From NCBI RefSeq assembly GCF_001653195.1, contig NZ_JXBB01000060.1, positions 58,043 to 122,042 of the forward strand: DNA of 64,000 bases. The letters are read 5' to 3'. This document shows, one piece after another, positions 55,918 to 64,000 of the stretch. The stretch is from Hydrogenibacillus schlegelii (GTDB lineage Bacteria; Bacillota; Bacilli; Thermicanales; DSM-22653). Both the position numbers and the translations under genes were made by a program. The notes beneath the pieces were generated by a model. The model was not told the DNA's origin. It was given only the letters and a program-made list of their open reading frames with translations, and did not search any database. The stretch's first letter is position 1, and each line of letters begins with the position of its first letter.

Positions 55918-58002
55918 ATGGGCGGGCTTTGGGGCGTCATCGACCGGCCGCAAGCGTTCCGTGCGGCCGCCATTTCCTTTTCAATCCCAACTCCGGCGAA
56001 CGCAACGTCCCGGACGGGCGTCGATCGGTTCGTTCGCGCCCCCGGTCGAATGGAGACCGTCGGCGATGAAGACATTGCCGGCGGCGAAGACGAACTCGAA
56101 CGCGTGTTTTTACAGATGGCCGCCCGCGGGCCCAAAGGAAGCCGTCCGGAGCTCGTCTACGCCCGGGCAGGCGTCCGCATCGGGCGCTGGGAAAGCGCCC
56201 ACGACCGCTTGCCCCCCCACCCCGCGGAAGCATTCGGCGCTTGTCTCCGGGGTGCGGCGGCCCGATGCCGTTTCGTCGTCCGTCGGGGAGCATTCGACCG
56301 GCGCACCGGCCGATACGCCTTGATCGCCGGGGAAGTGACGAACGCCGAAGCCCTCCTCCGTGCGGCCCGACGGCTTGTGGGCGGAGATCTTCCGGAGGCG
56401 ATCGAGGGCGACGCGCCGGAACGGGCCTTCCTCGTCCTGTTCGACGCCGACCCGGAACGGGCGCTCCGGTTTCTTGACGGCGCCTACCTCCTCTATGTGG
56501 ACGATCCCGCCGCTTTTGAGGCAATCGTCGTCCGGGACCCGTTCGGCCGCCAGAGCGTCTTCTACGCCGTCGACGGCAAACGGGTCCTTTTTGCCACCGA
56601 GCTTTCGGCGGCGGTCGCCGGCCGCAGGCGGGCGCCGGAACCCGACCCTTCGGCCTTTCTGATGTACATGACGCTGCAGTACATCCCCGCCCCCGCAACG
56701 CCGTTTCGCGATGTACACGCCCTGTTGCCCGGACACCGGCTCCGCCTTCGGGCGGAAGGCTTGGCGATGGAGCGTTATTTTGCGCCGGCCTTTTCCCCGG
56801 TCGACCGGCCGGAAGCGGAGGCGATCCGCGCCGTCCGGCACGCCGTCGAGCGGGCCTTTCTTCGGGTCTGGACGCCGGGTCAGACCGGCGTGCTTCTTTC
56901 AAGCGGCGTCGACTCGGCGATCCTCGCCGCCCTCGCCCGCCGCGCCGGCGGAGGGCCGGCGTTTTCCCTCTGCTTGGACGGCGAGACCGACGAATGTCCG
57001 CCGGCCGAGGCGACCGCCCGGTCGCTCGGCCTTTTTCACCGGAAGCGCCGCGTCGGGCCGGAAGAATTTTTCGCCCGCGCCCCGATCGCCGTTCGAGCCT
57101 TCGGCGTTCCGCTCGGCGATCCGTCGGCGGTGGCCCTCTATCTGCTCACCGAAGCAGCCGCCGGCGAAGCGGCCGTCGTCCTCTCCGGCGAGGGATCGGA
57201 TGAATTTTTCGCCGGTTATCGCATCTATCGGGAGCCGGCGGCCCTCGCCTGGGCCGCGGTGCTGCCGCCCCCCTGGCGGCGGAAACTGCTCGCGATGGTG
57301 CGCCGGCTCCCCGACTTTTACGGAAAAAACTTTCTTATCCGCTCCCTCACGCCCCTGGAAGAGCGGTACCTCGGCAACGCCAAGGTGTTCGTCGACGATC
57401 GGCTGCGGGTGTTTCATCCGGACGTTCGGCCGGCGCTCCAGGACGGCCGGGACGCTCTCTCCCTCATCAAAGAAGCGTATACCGCCTTTCCGCCCGGCCT
57501 GGACGACGTCCAGCGCATGCAGCTCATCGATATCCTCTTTTGGCTGCCGAACAGCATCCTCGTCAAGGGCATGCGCTCCGCCGCCGCCCACGGCCTTCGG
57601 CTCGGCCTGCCGTTTATGGACCGATCCGTCTTCCAAGTCGCCGTCCGGATGCCGACCGCTCTGAAGATCCGGGACGGGCAGACAAAGTGGATCGTCCGGG
57701 CCGCCTTTCGCGATCTTCTGCCCCCGGACGTCGTCGAACGGCCAAAGCTCGGTTTTCCCGTCCCGCTTCGGCGGTGGCTCCAGACCGGATGGGCCTCTCC
57801 TCTCCTCGAGCGGATCGACGCCTCGCCGCTTTCTGCCTGGCTCGACCGCGCCTACGTCGCCGACCTCGCCCGCGACCACATCGAAGGGCGGCGCGACAAC
57901 GCCCGCAAGCTGTACGCCCTGTACGCCCTCGCGCTCTGGACCGAAGCGCATCTTGGGCCCTCTCAGACGCTCGCCGAAGTTGCCGGCACGGAATGCCTTT
58001 AA
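55918..58002 (+). CDS. Asparagine-synthetase-like protein lacking the catalytic N-terminal cysteine
   Basis: 694 residues from the ATG at 55918 (GGGAGGG seven bases upstream). It has the Ntn glutaminase-like domain (~1-240) and the synthetase domain (~245-640) with the PP-loop SSGVDS at 328-333, LSGEGSDEFFAGYRIYREP, LPNSILVKGMR, GLRLGLPFMDRSVFQVAVRMP and KWIVRAAFRDLLPP. In active glutamine-dependent enzymes the mature protein begins MCGI; here it begins MGGLWGVI, so the nucleophile Cys2 is Gly. The RGPD-type motif reads RGPKGS. It may use ammonia directly or make a different amide. A GTG/ATG upstream that would restore a cysteine was not found. Confidence 0.88.
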   Translation: MGGLWGVIDRPQAFRAAAISFSIPTPANATSRTGVDRFVRAPGRMETVGDEDIAGGEDELERVFLQMAARGPKGSRPELVYARAGVRIGRWESAHDRLPPHPAEAFGACLRGAAARCRFVVRRGAFDRRTGRYALIAGEVTNAEALLRAARRLVGGDLPEAIEGDAPERAFLVLFDADPERALRFLDGAYLLYVDDPAAFEAIVVRDPFGRQSVFYAVDGKRVLFATELSAAVAGRRRAPEPDPSAFLMYMTLQYIPAPATPFRDVHALLPGHRLRLRAEGLAMERYFAPAFSPVDRPEAEAIRAVRHAVERAFLRVWTPGQTGVLLSSGVDSAILAALARRAGGGPAFSLCLDGETDECPPAEATARSLGLFHRKRRVGPEEFFARAPIAVRAFGVPLGDPSAVALYLLTEAAAGEAAVVLSGEGSDEFFAGYRIYREPAALAWAAVLPPPWRRKLLAMVRRLPDFYGKNFLIRSLTPLEERYLGNAKVFVDDRLRVFHPDVRPALQDGRDALSLIKEAYTAFPPGLDDVQRMQLIDILFWLPNSILVKGMRSAAAHGLRLGLPFMDRSVFQVAVRMPTALKIRDGQTKWIVRAAFRDLLPPDVVERPKLGFPVPLRRWLQTGWASPLLERIDASPLSAWLDRAYVADLARDHIEGRRDNARKLYALYALALWTEAHLGPSQTLAEVAGTECL

Positions 58003-58098
58003 GCGCGGCGCCGAAGACGGCGCTTAAGGCGTAGGCCACCCCGTAGGCCACCCCGCCCGAAAGGCGGGGCCCGGCCGGCGGCCGGGCCCCGCGACCCG
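58003..58098. terminator. GC-rich hairpins between convergent asn-like and purK genes
   Basis: TTAAGCGC (57999-58006) pairs with GCGCTTAA (58020-58027). Further on CCCCGCC/GGCGGGG and CCCGGCC/GGCCGGG form stems. GTAGGCCACCCC is directly repeated twice near 58031-58054. No T-run is present, so the terminating strength is uncertain. Confidence 0.4.
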
Positions 58099-59358
58099 CT
58101 ACGGGTTTTCCCGTTCTGCCTGAAGTTCCGGCCACACGCCCGTCGCCTCGGCGAGCCGGAGCGCCTCTTCTACGGAGTCGGCGAGGATGTTCACGTGGCC
58201 CATCTTTCGTCCCGGCCGCGCCTCCGCTTTGCCGTACAGATGGACTTTGAAGCGCGGATCGAGCGTCGGAAGGGCCTTCAAGAGCGCCGGGAGATGCTCG
58301 CCGAGGACGTTCACCATCACGACCGGCGACCAGAGGCGAACCGCGCCGAGCGGCAGACCGGACACCGCCCGGACGAACTGTTCGAACTGCGAGGTCGACG
58401 CGGCGTCCAGGGTGTAGTGGCCCGTGTTGTGCGGTCGGGGGGCGAGCTCGTTGACGACAAGCGCGCCGTCTTTCAGCCAGAAAAACTCGACCGCAAGGAG
58501 CCCGACCGCGTCGAGGTGGGTGGCGATGGCCCGGGCCAGTTCGACCGCCCGTTCTTCGACCGTCTTCGGCACCCGGGCCGGCACGATCGAGCGGTGCAAG
58601 ATCCCCCGCACGTGGACGTTTTCCGCCGGCGGGAAGGTCGCCATCGCCCCGTCCGCCCGGCGCGCCACGATCACGGAAAGCTCGGCGCGGAAAGCCAGTT
58701 CCCGCTCGAGGATGAACCGGGCCCCCGCCGCGTCCCCTTCCGACCGCGCCTCGCCGGACCGACCGGCGCCGGTTTCGCGGAAAGCCGCCCGGACGATTGC
58801 CTCCGCTGCCGCCGCCTCGGCCGCCGTCCGGAGGCGCCACTGCCCTTTGCCGTCGTAACCGCCGGTCGTCGTCTTCAAGAGCGCCGGCAGGCCGACCGTC
58901 CGGAGCGCCGCCGGCCAGTCTTCCGGCCGGGCGATCGCGGCATACGGCGCCACCGGAAAACCTCCGGCCGAAAGGGCGGCCTTTTCCAGGGCACGATGCT
59001 GCGCCAGGCGAAGAAGCGCCGTCCCCTGCGGCACCGGCACCGATTCGGCCAAGGCCGCGACGGCCTCGGCGTCGAGATGTTCGAATTCGTACACGACGAC
59101 GTCGCTCGCCGCCCCGAGGCGCAAAAGCGCCGCGCGATCGGAAAATTCCCCGCGGACGAAGACGTCCGCCACCGGCCGGGCCGGCGCCTCCTCCGCCGGA
59201 TCGAGCACGGCAAACCGATACCCCATCGCCCGGCCGGCGAGGGCGATCATCCGGCCGAGCTGACCGCCCCCCAGAATTCCGATCGTCCGGCCGGGAAGAA
59301 GCGGCGCCTCCGGCCGAACGTCTTTAGACCGCATCGCCCCGCGTCCCGTCGAAGGCAT
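58099..59358 (-). CDS. purK: N5-carboxyaminoimidazole ribonucleotide synthase
   Basis: 419 residues; the first 24 residues before RTIGILGGGQLGRMIALAG are a variable head, so the ATG at 59334 is also possible. ATP-grasp motifs: VYEFEHLDAEAVAAL, LLKTTTGGYDGKGQWRLR, AVEFFWLKDGALVVNELAPRPHNTGHYT and PVVMVNVLGEHLP. It carboxylates AIR in an ATP-dependent step, and its product is used by PurE. It follows purE by 53 bp on the same strand. The pair is 22 kb from the rest of the pur genes. Confidence 0.95.
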   Translation of the reverse strand: MPSTGRGAMRSKDVRPEAPLLPGRTIGILGGGQLGRMIALAGRAMGYRFAVLDPAEEAPARPVADVFVRGEFSDRAALLRLGAASDVVVYEFEHLDAEAVAALAESVPVPQGTALLRLAQHRALEKAALSAGGFPVAPYAAIARPEDWPAALRTVGLPALLKTTTGGYDGKGQWRLRTAAEAAAAEAIVRAAFRETGAGRSGEARSEGDAAGARFILERELAFRAELSVIVARRADGAMATFPPAENVHVRGILHRSIVPARVPKTVEERAVELARAIATHLDAVGLLAVEFFWLKDGALVVNELAPRPHNTGHYTLDAASTSQFEQFVRAVSGLPLGAVRLWSPVVMVNVLGEHLPALLKALPTLDPRFKVHLYGKAEARPGRKMGHVNILADSVEEALRLAEATGVWPELQAERENP

Positions 59359-59411
59359 GTCCCTGCCGTCCCTTCCCCTCTGGCTCCGAATCCGGACGCC
59401 GGTCCATCGGG

Positions 59412-59996
59412 TCAGCCGTCCGAACCGTCCGGCCGACCCCGATCCCCTCCTGGAACACGGCCCGGTCCGGACGGCTCAGCGCTCTGATCGTCTGCCGGCG
59501 GAAGCGCCGCCTCCGCCAGCACCGCCTCCCGCATCGCCGCCCGCCGCCGCCGGAGCCGCTCGCGGATCTCGCCGTCCGAGGCGCCGAGGATCGCCGCCGC
59601 CAGAAGCGCCGCGTTCGCCGCGCCGGCCGCCCCGATGGCGACCGTCGCCACCGGTACTCCGGCCGGCATCTGCACGATCGAAAGGAGCGAATCGAACCCC
59701 CGAAGCGCCCGCGACTCGACCGGCACGCCGATGACGGGAAGGACCGTCTTCGCCGCCACCATCCCGGGAAGATGGGCCGCCCCGCCGGCGCCGGCGATGA
59801 TGACCCGGATCCCTCGCGCCTCCGCCGTCTCGGCATAGCGGAACATCTCGTCCGGCGTCCGGTGCGCCGAGACGACCCGCGCCTCATACGGGATGCCGAG
59901 TTCTTCCAGCACTTCGGCCGCCTTTTTCATCGTCTCCCAGTCGGAGCGGCTCCCCATGATGAGTCCCACCCGAGGAGCATGAGCCCCGTCCGCCAT
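59412..59996 (-). CDS. purE: N5-carboxyaminoimidazole ribonucleotide mutase
   Basis: 194 residues from the ATG at 59996 (GAAGGGGGAG upstream). Core ~8-165: [61 protein letters not shown], and [18 protein letters not shown]. About 30 proline/glycine-rich residues are added at the C-terminus. It acts with PurK. Transcription starts just upstream at a TATAAT-containing promoter. Confidence 0.96.
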   Translation of the reverse strand: MADGAHAPRVGLIMGSRSDWETMKKAAEVLEELGIPYEARVVSAHRTPDEMFRYAETAEARGIRVIIAGAGGAAHLPGMVAAKTVLPVIGVPVESRALRGFDSLLSIVQMPAGVPVATVAIGAAGAANAALLAAAILGASDGEIRERLRRRRAAMREAVLAEAALPPADDQSAEPSGPGRVPGGDRGRPDGSDG

Positions 59997-60015
59997 TCGG
60001 CCGCTCCCCCTTCAA

Positions 60016-60056
60016 GTTCCGAACGTTTTCATCTATTATACCCGGATCGTTCCGAA
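60016..60056 (-). promoter_or_regulatory. purE: purE promoter with two candidate PurR boxes
   Basis: The minus-strand -10 TATAAT is at 60040-60035. On the plus strand GTTCCGAA occurs twice (60016-60023 and 60049-60056), and the first copy, AGTTCCGAACGTT, fits the Bacillus PurBox AWWWCCGAACWWT closely. Spacing is 33 bp. No good -35 is evident. PurR control is inferred. Confidence 0.45.
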
Positions 60057-60099
60057 AAAGCATGCGGCGCCGGCGAACGGGCCCCATTCGCGCCGACGT

Positions 60100-61392
60100 T
60101 TACCTGAGCCCCGGTTCTCCCGCGCGCCTTCCCCTTTCGGCGGCGCGGCCGAGCTCCGCCTCCATCGTGACGGGCGCCCCGGCCCGGAACCCGGCCAGAA
60201 CGGTCAGTCCCGAAGTCACCAGCAAAAGCGAAAGCGCCGCCGGCCGACCGGCGAGGTCGAGGAGCGCCCCGACGCCGACCGGTCCGACCGCCGCAATGAG
60301 ATAGCCGACGCTTTGGGCCATGCCCGAGAGGGCCGCCGTTCCCGCCGCCGTCTCGCTTCGGAGGCCGATCAGGGCGAGCGCCAGGCTGATCCCCGCCGCC
60401 TGGGCCGCCCCGAGGGCGACGACGACCGGCACGACCGCCCGCGCCCCCAGCGCGGCATAAAGCCCCCAGCCGACGACAAACAACCCGCCGACGAGGGCTC
60501 CGAGCCCCCGCTGGCGCGAAAGGCGCACCGCCACCCAGGGAAAAAGAAAATTGGCCGGGATGCCGATGAACTGCGTCGCCGAAAACCACCACCCCGCCGC
60601 CCACTCCGGCACGCCTTCCGCCCCCAGCATCGTCGGAAGCCACGCCGCCGCGGAAAAAAACAAAAACGACTGCAGCCCCATAAACGCCGTCACCGCCCAC
60701 GCCGTCGGCGAACGAAGCGCCGACCGGAGCGAGGCTCCGGAAGCCACCGGCCGCTCTCCGGCCATGCCCACATCGGCCGACCGTTCGTCGGCCGTCGGGT
60801 CCTGGCGACCGAAGGCGGCGGCCCACACGAACGCCGCCGCCCCCGCGGGCAGGCTCCAGAGGGACAGCACGAGCGGCCACGGCCACCCCCAGGCGAGAGC
60901 CGCCGACGCCGTCGCCCCCGTCGCCAGCGCCGCGGCGAGGTTCAGCATCATCGTGTACAGCCCCGTCAGCGTCCCCATCCGCTCCGGATACCGCGCCTTG
61001 ATGAACGCCGGCAAAAGGACGTTCAGCGCCGCCATGCCCACCCCGGCGGCCAGCGTCCCGACGGCCATGGCGCCGTAGCCGTCCCACGGCCGGAGCGCCA
61101 GAGCCAGCGTCAACCAGACGAGCGCCCCGCCGAGGGCCTTGGACAGGCCGAGCCGCCGGGCGACGGCCGGCATGAGGGGAGAAAAGAAGCCAAAGGCGAC
61201 GATCGGAAGCGTCATCAGCGTTCCCGCCGCACCGGCGCCGACGCCCCACACCGCCTGAAAGGCCGCCATCAGGGGCCCCATCGAGGCGATCCCCGTCCGC
61301 ATATTGGCCGCCGCCAAAAGAAGCGCCACCACGCCGAGAGCCTTCCCGCCTGCCGTCCAGCGCGTCGTTCTCCCTCCCGTTCCGCAACTCAT
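60100..61392 (-). CDS. MFS transporter of the CynX/NimT (cyanate transporter-like) group
   Basis: 430 residues when started at the ATG at 61392. Twelve hydrophobic segments and the N-terminal AAANMRTGIASMGPLMAAFQ motif plus GFFSPLMPAVARRLGL and VGMAALNVLLPAFIKARYP match the CynX family. Substrate unknown. The ATG and its GGGGAT ribosome site fall within the right end of the IS607 relic (61390-61510), so the mobile element may supply the 5' end. Further upstream codons to 61452 also lie in that relic. Confidence 0.82.
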   Translation of the reverse strand: MSCGTGGRTTRWTAGGKALGVVALLLAAANMRTGIASMGPLMAAFQAVWGVGAGAAGTLMTLPIVAFGFFSPLMPAVARRLGLSKALGGALVWLTLALALRPWDGYGAMAVGTLAAGVGMAALNVLLPAFIKARYPERMGTLTGLYTMMLNLAAALATGATASAALAWGWPWPLVLSLWSLPAGAAAFVWAAAFGRQDPTADERSADVGMAGERPVASGASLRSALRSPTAWAVTAFMGLQSFLFFSAAAWLPTMLGAEGVPEWAAGWWFSATQFIGIPANFLFPWVAVRLSRQRGLGALVGGLFVVGWGLYAALGARAVVPVVVALGAAQAAGISLALALIGLRSETAAGTAALSGMAQSVGYLIAAVGPVGVGALLDLAGRPAALSLLLVTSGLTVLAGFRAGAPVTMEAELGRAAERGRRAGEPGLR

Positions 61393-61510
61393 AGACAAAT
61401 ATCCCCATCGAAGGGATACCGTCCGGTTGCTTCCTGCTTCATCCATCGGCACCGGCTAAAAGCCTGCGACTTCCGATGTCCACAGGCTTCACTTCCCGCA
61501 GAACTCGCGA
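61390..61510 (-). mobile_element. IS607/IS605-type right end (putative omega-RNA region)
   Basis: Downstream of the TnpB stop, the minus strand contains GATGAAGCAGGAAGC, CCGGACGGTATCCC, TTCGATGGGGATAT and then TTTGTCTATGAG, a GC-rich stem and a terminal stem-loop like the omega-RNA 3' end of TnpB elements. The same sequence order is found at 36087-36220. A guide segment would start at about 61389 and read toward lower coordinates. Confidence 0.5.
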
Positions 61511-61519
61511 TCGAGCAGC

Positions 61520-61806
61520 CTACACGCCGGCTGCCTGGGCGAACCGGAGCAGATTCTTAGCCGTGTTCTCATCCCGATCGTGATGCGTGCCGCACTTTGG
61601 GCACGTTCACGTCCGGACGGAAAGCGGAAGTTCGGGAAGAACATATCTGCAGAAAGAGCACGTCTTCGACGTCGGCCCAAGCGGACGAGGATCGTGCCCG
61701 TAGGTGTAACTTCGAACGGCACGGGCATTTGCCCTCTTTTACCCAGCGCCGCCGTCTTGTAGGTGATGCCGCGCTTTTTGGCCCATTCGCTGAGTTTCAT
61801 GAGCAT
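61520..61806 (-). pseudogene. IS607-type relic: serine-recombinase (TnpA) head joined to TnpB tail
   Basis: Read leftward from 61806, MLMKLSEWAKKRGITYKTA then MPVPFEVTPTGTILVR is the MerR-like HTH head of IS607 TnpA (61806-61680), with a likely frameshift after KTA. The same strand then switches near 61670 to TCSFCRYVLPELPLSVR, a TGA stop, TCPKCGTHHDRDENTAKNLL and RFAQAAGV (to the stop at 61520), which is the zinc-finger C-terminus of TnpB. An internal deletion therefore removed most of both genes. The TGA replaces the Trp usual before TCPKCG. Confidence 0.75.
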
Positions 61807-61849
61807 ATTTTACCTTAGAAAAGGACGAAGATCAATCGTATTTTCAGCT

Positions 61850-62645
61850 TCTGGCAAGCCCCTTCCGGCGTGTTTGTTTTGCTGAACGGCAATACGCTGG
61901 GGGCGCTCATGCTCGATTGCCTCGTGACCCAGCGGGCGGCGCTGGGGACGCTCCCCGAAAACGGCGCCGTGGGGAAGACGATCGTCACCGCCGAACTCGG
62001 GCGGAAGATCGCCGAGCGGCATGGACTGACGGTGATCGACGTGCTCACGGGCTTTAAGTTCATCGGAGAAAAAATCGACGAATTCGAGCGTACGGGCGCG
62101 CATACGTTTGTCATCGGCTACGAAGAGAGCTACGGCTACCTGGTAGGTGATTTCGTCCGCCACAAAGACGCCGTCCAGGCGGTCGTCCTGCTCGCCGAGG
62201 TCACCGCGTATTACAAGGCCCACGGGGGTGGACCTGGCTCGAGGCGGTGGACCGGCTGTTCGCCGAATACGGGGCGCATCTCGAGCGGCTCGTCGCTATG
62301 AGTTAAAAGGACCGGAAGGGGCAGTGCGCATCGGACGCATGATGGCCGACCTGCGCGACCGGCCGCCGGAAACCGTCGGCGCGCGTCCCGTCGTCGAAAG
62401 ACAAGATTATCTCGCCGGTCTGGCCGTACGGCGGGAATCCGACGGAAAGTGGACTGAGCGCCGCTTGGTGCTCCCGGCATCGGACGTGCTGAAATACGCA
62501 TTTGACGAGGGTTCGTGGGTCGCCGTGCGCCCGAGCGGCACGGAGCCGGATTTACGCCTGCGCCGTCGCCGAGACGAAAGCGGAGGCGGAGAGCAAGGCC
62601 GACGCCTTGGTCGCGGCGGTCGTCGAGCGGTTGGATACGGTCTAG
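61850..62645 (+). pseudogene. pgcA: Phosphoglucomutase/phosphomannomutase (pgcA) remnant, 5' lost and frameshifted
   Basis: From about 61850 the frame reads QAPSGVFVLLNGNTLGALML, ALGTLPENGAVGKTIVTAELG, LTGFKFIGEKIDEF and GYEESYGYLVGDFVRHKDAV, the C-terminal half of alpha-phosphohexomutases. The frame shifts near 62220 (YYKAHG then out of frame), resumes with GPEGAVRIGRMMADLRDRPP and SWVAVRPSGTEPD, and shifts again near 62555 before AVAETKAEAESKADALVAAV and the TAG at 62643. The 5' half is replaced by the IS607 relic. Confidence 0.85.
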
Positions 62646-62722
62646 AAAGTCTCAGGACAATTGAACCACGCCATTCATCGGCAAATGTCCTTTATCGCAC
62701 AGGGCATTTGCCGTTTTGTTCT

Positions 62723-62761
62723 TTAATCAAATATTTACAAGACCTTAATCATATCTTAACA
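62723..62761 (+). promoter_or_regulatory. PhoP-box ladder upstream of the alkaline phosphatase gene
   Basis: TTAATC (62723), TTTACA (62734), TTAATC (62745), TTAACA (62756): four hexamers at exact 11-bp spacing. TAGAGT (62771) may be the -10. Confidence 0.85.
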
Positions 62762-62825
62762 ATGGTGTGATAGAGTAAGGTTTGGACAAGAACAATCCGA
62801 GCGAGAGGAGCGGAGGGAGTCTCAA

Positions 62826-63899
62826 ATGAAGCTTGCGGTCAAACGCGCATCATTTATTTTCCTCGCGTTCGTCATGCTGACGATGTCGTACGGCGGGGTC
62901 GATGCGGCGAGCGAAAAAGTGGACGCGACGAAAGAGCCGTCGATTTATGCGCATCCGATTTACATCGCGCCGATCGATCGGGCCACGTTCATCGTCGGGG
63001 CGTTGTTTGATTTTCGCGTCGAACTTCATGAATTGAAGGCCATGCCTAAAAATGTCTCGGTGACCGTCAACGGCATCCCGGCGGAAACCTTTTTCGGCCG
63101 ATCGTTCGTCCGGACGAACACGTACCCGGACAGCCTGGAACTCACCATCGAGAATGTCTATTTCCGTGAACCGGGGACGTACACGGTGTCCGTTCAGGCG
63201 GACGACCGCACGCGGACGATTCACTACGACGTCATCCGACCGGATGACGGTGAGGCCAAAGCGAAAAACATCATCTTTTTCCTCGGCGACGGCATGGGGC
63301 AACCGTCCATCACCACGGCGCGCATCATGTCCCGTGGAATCACGGAAGGCAAGCCCAACGGTCTTCTGACCATGGATACGTTCGAACAGCGGGCGACGGT
63401 CATCACACACGGCATGGATTCGATCGTCACCGATTCGGCGAACGCCATGAGCGCCTACATGACGGGCCACAAAACCGTCGTCAACGCGATGGGCGTCTAT
63501 CCTGACAACCGGCCGGATCCGCTTGCCAAACCGAAAGTCGAAGTGATGGGCGAGATCATGAAGCGGCTGGGGAAAAGCGTTGGCATTGTGACAACGACGG
63601 AATTGCAGGACGCCACACCGGCTGCGGTCGTATCGCACACGCGCCGTCGAGAGACCAAAGCGGAAATCACGGAGATGTTCTATCAATTGAAGCCGGAGGT
63701 CATGTTGGGCGGCGGTGCGGCATATTTTTTGCCCAAGTCTGTCCCTGGATCCAAACGCAAGGACGACAAAGACTTCTTCCGGTTGTTCGAGCAGGACGGA
63801 TATCGCATCGTCGAAAACCGCGCACAACTCCTTCAGATCGATGCAAAGAAAACCGATCGACTGCTCGGCCTCTTCAGTCGTGTCCGGTATCATGTGTAA
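62826..63899 (+). pseudogene. phoA: Alkaline phosphatase, truncated by an insertion sequence
   Basis: GAGCGGAGGG precedes the ATG at 62826. A signal peptide (AFVMLTMSYGGVDAA) and a ~110-residue beta domain lead to the phosphatase core from ~148: NIIFFLGDGMGQPSITTARI (metal Asp) and DSIVTDSANAMSAYMTGHKT (nucleophile Ser in VTDSA), then GKSVGIVTTTELQDATPAAVVSH and GGGAAYFLP. The family frame stops after LLGLFS near 63880, where the IS256-like end begins; RVRYHV and a TAA stop are supplied by the insertion. About half of the catalytic domain, with several metal ligands, is missing, so it is inactive unless the 3' part lies beyond the element. Confidence 0.85.
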
Positions 63900-64000
63900 A
63901 AACGGATGGTCCAGGTAACATAAAATGAGCCATCCGGCCCTCTTTGGTAGAATGTGAGACGGAGAAGAAACCACTTCACCAGGAGGGATACCGGATGGCT
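63882..64000 (+). mobile_element. IS256-type insertion sequence, left end (continues beyond window)
   Basis: The phoA frame is broken at about 63881 and followed by GTCCGGTATCATGTGTAAAA, an IS256-family-like terminal repeat that matches the remnant at 55309-55328. AGGAGGGATACCGG precedes an ATG at 63995 (Met-Ala), the expected transposase start. GGATGG and CCATCC form an inverted pair near 63904 and 63932. Confidence 0.6.

Overview
The window is very GC-rich (roughly two thirds G+C) yet has Bacillus-type gene order. The run ligA-pcrA-yerC-yerB, the CamS-family gene beside ligA, a YerA-type deaminase next to rocD, and purB/purC/purL/purM/purN/purH/purD all match the B. subtilis purine/pcrA neighbourhood. 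Shine-Dalgarno sequences are strong (AAAGGAGG type), lipoproteins carry Bacillus-type lipoboxes, and there are an S-layer-homology protein and PhoP-style box ladders. This suggests a GC-rich, probably thermophilic, member of the Bacillales (Hydrogenibacillus-like). That assignment is inference from gene content, not from a marker gene.

Layout. 1-2.1 kb: the 3' end of a MurG-like glycosyltransferase, an AEC permease, then two decayed gene scraps. 2.2-11.3 kb: a leftward operon encoding a Liv-type amino-acid ABC importer (binding protein, two permeases, two ATPases), proline dehydrogenase and P5C dehydrogenase, divergent from a PAS/AAA/Fis-type regulator that lacks the sigma54-contact loop. 11.4-25 kb: a WrbA-like flavoprotein, then the camS-ligA-pcrA-yerC-yerB block, a second glycosyltransferase, yerA and rocD. 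24.5-26 kb: fetAB-type exporter. 26-36 kb: the leftward pur operon with a PurB-PurC fusion; purS, purQ and purF are absent. 36.5-39.8 kb: pxpABC (5-oxoprolinase), in which PxpA is fused to a pterin-carbinolamine-dehydratase domain. 40-41.5 kb: an acidic HTH/TPR protein.

41.7-53.3 kb is a surface and phosphate-scavenging island: a PsiE-family membrane protein, a PhnD-like binding protein with a copper-amine-oxidase-type N-domain, a 1094-aa secreted 5'-nucleotidase, an SLH protein and a 1240-aa PhoX/5'-nucleotidase fusion. Two of these genes sit behind ladders of TTTACA-like hexamers spaced exactly 11 bp (PhoP boxes). A third ladder precedes a phoA-type alkaline phosphatase at 62.8 kb that is cut by an IS256-like insertion at the window edge. 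53.6-64 kb: purU, a decayed ppk, remnants of a group II intron and of an IS256-like element, a DUF2892 protein, an asparagine-synthetase-like protein without its catalytic cysteine, purK/purE with candidate PurR boxes, an MFS carrier, an IS607-type relic (TnpA head joined to TnpB tail plus right end), and a frameshifted pgcA.

The most unusual items are the PCD-PxpA fusion, the PurB-PurC fusion in an operon lacking purSQF, the PhoX-nucleotidase fusion that shares a C-terminal module with its neighbour, the Fis-type regulator without GAFTGA, and the two TnpB right-end relics, one of them directly upstream of purBC.
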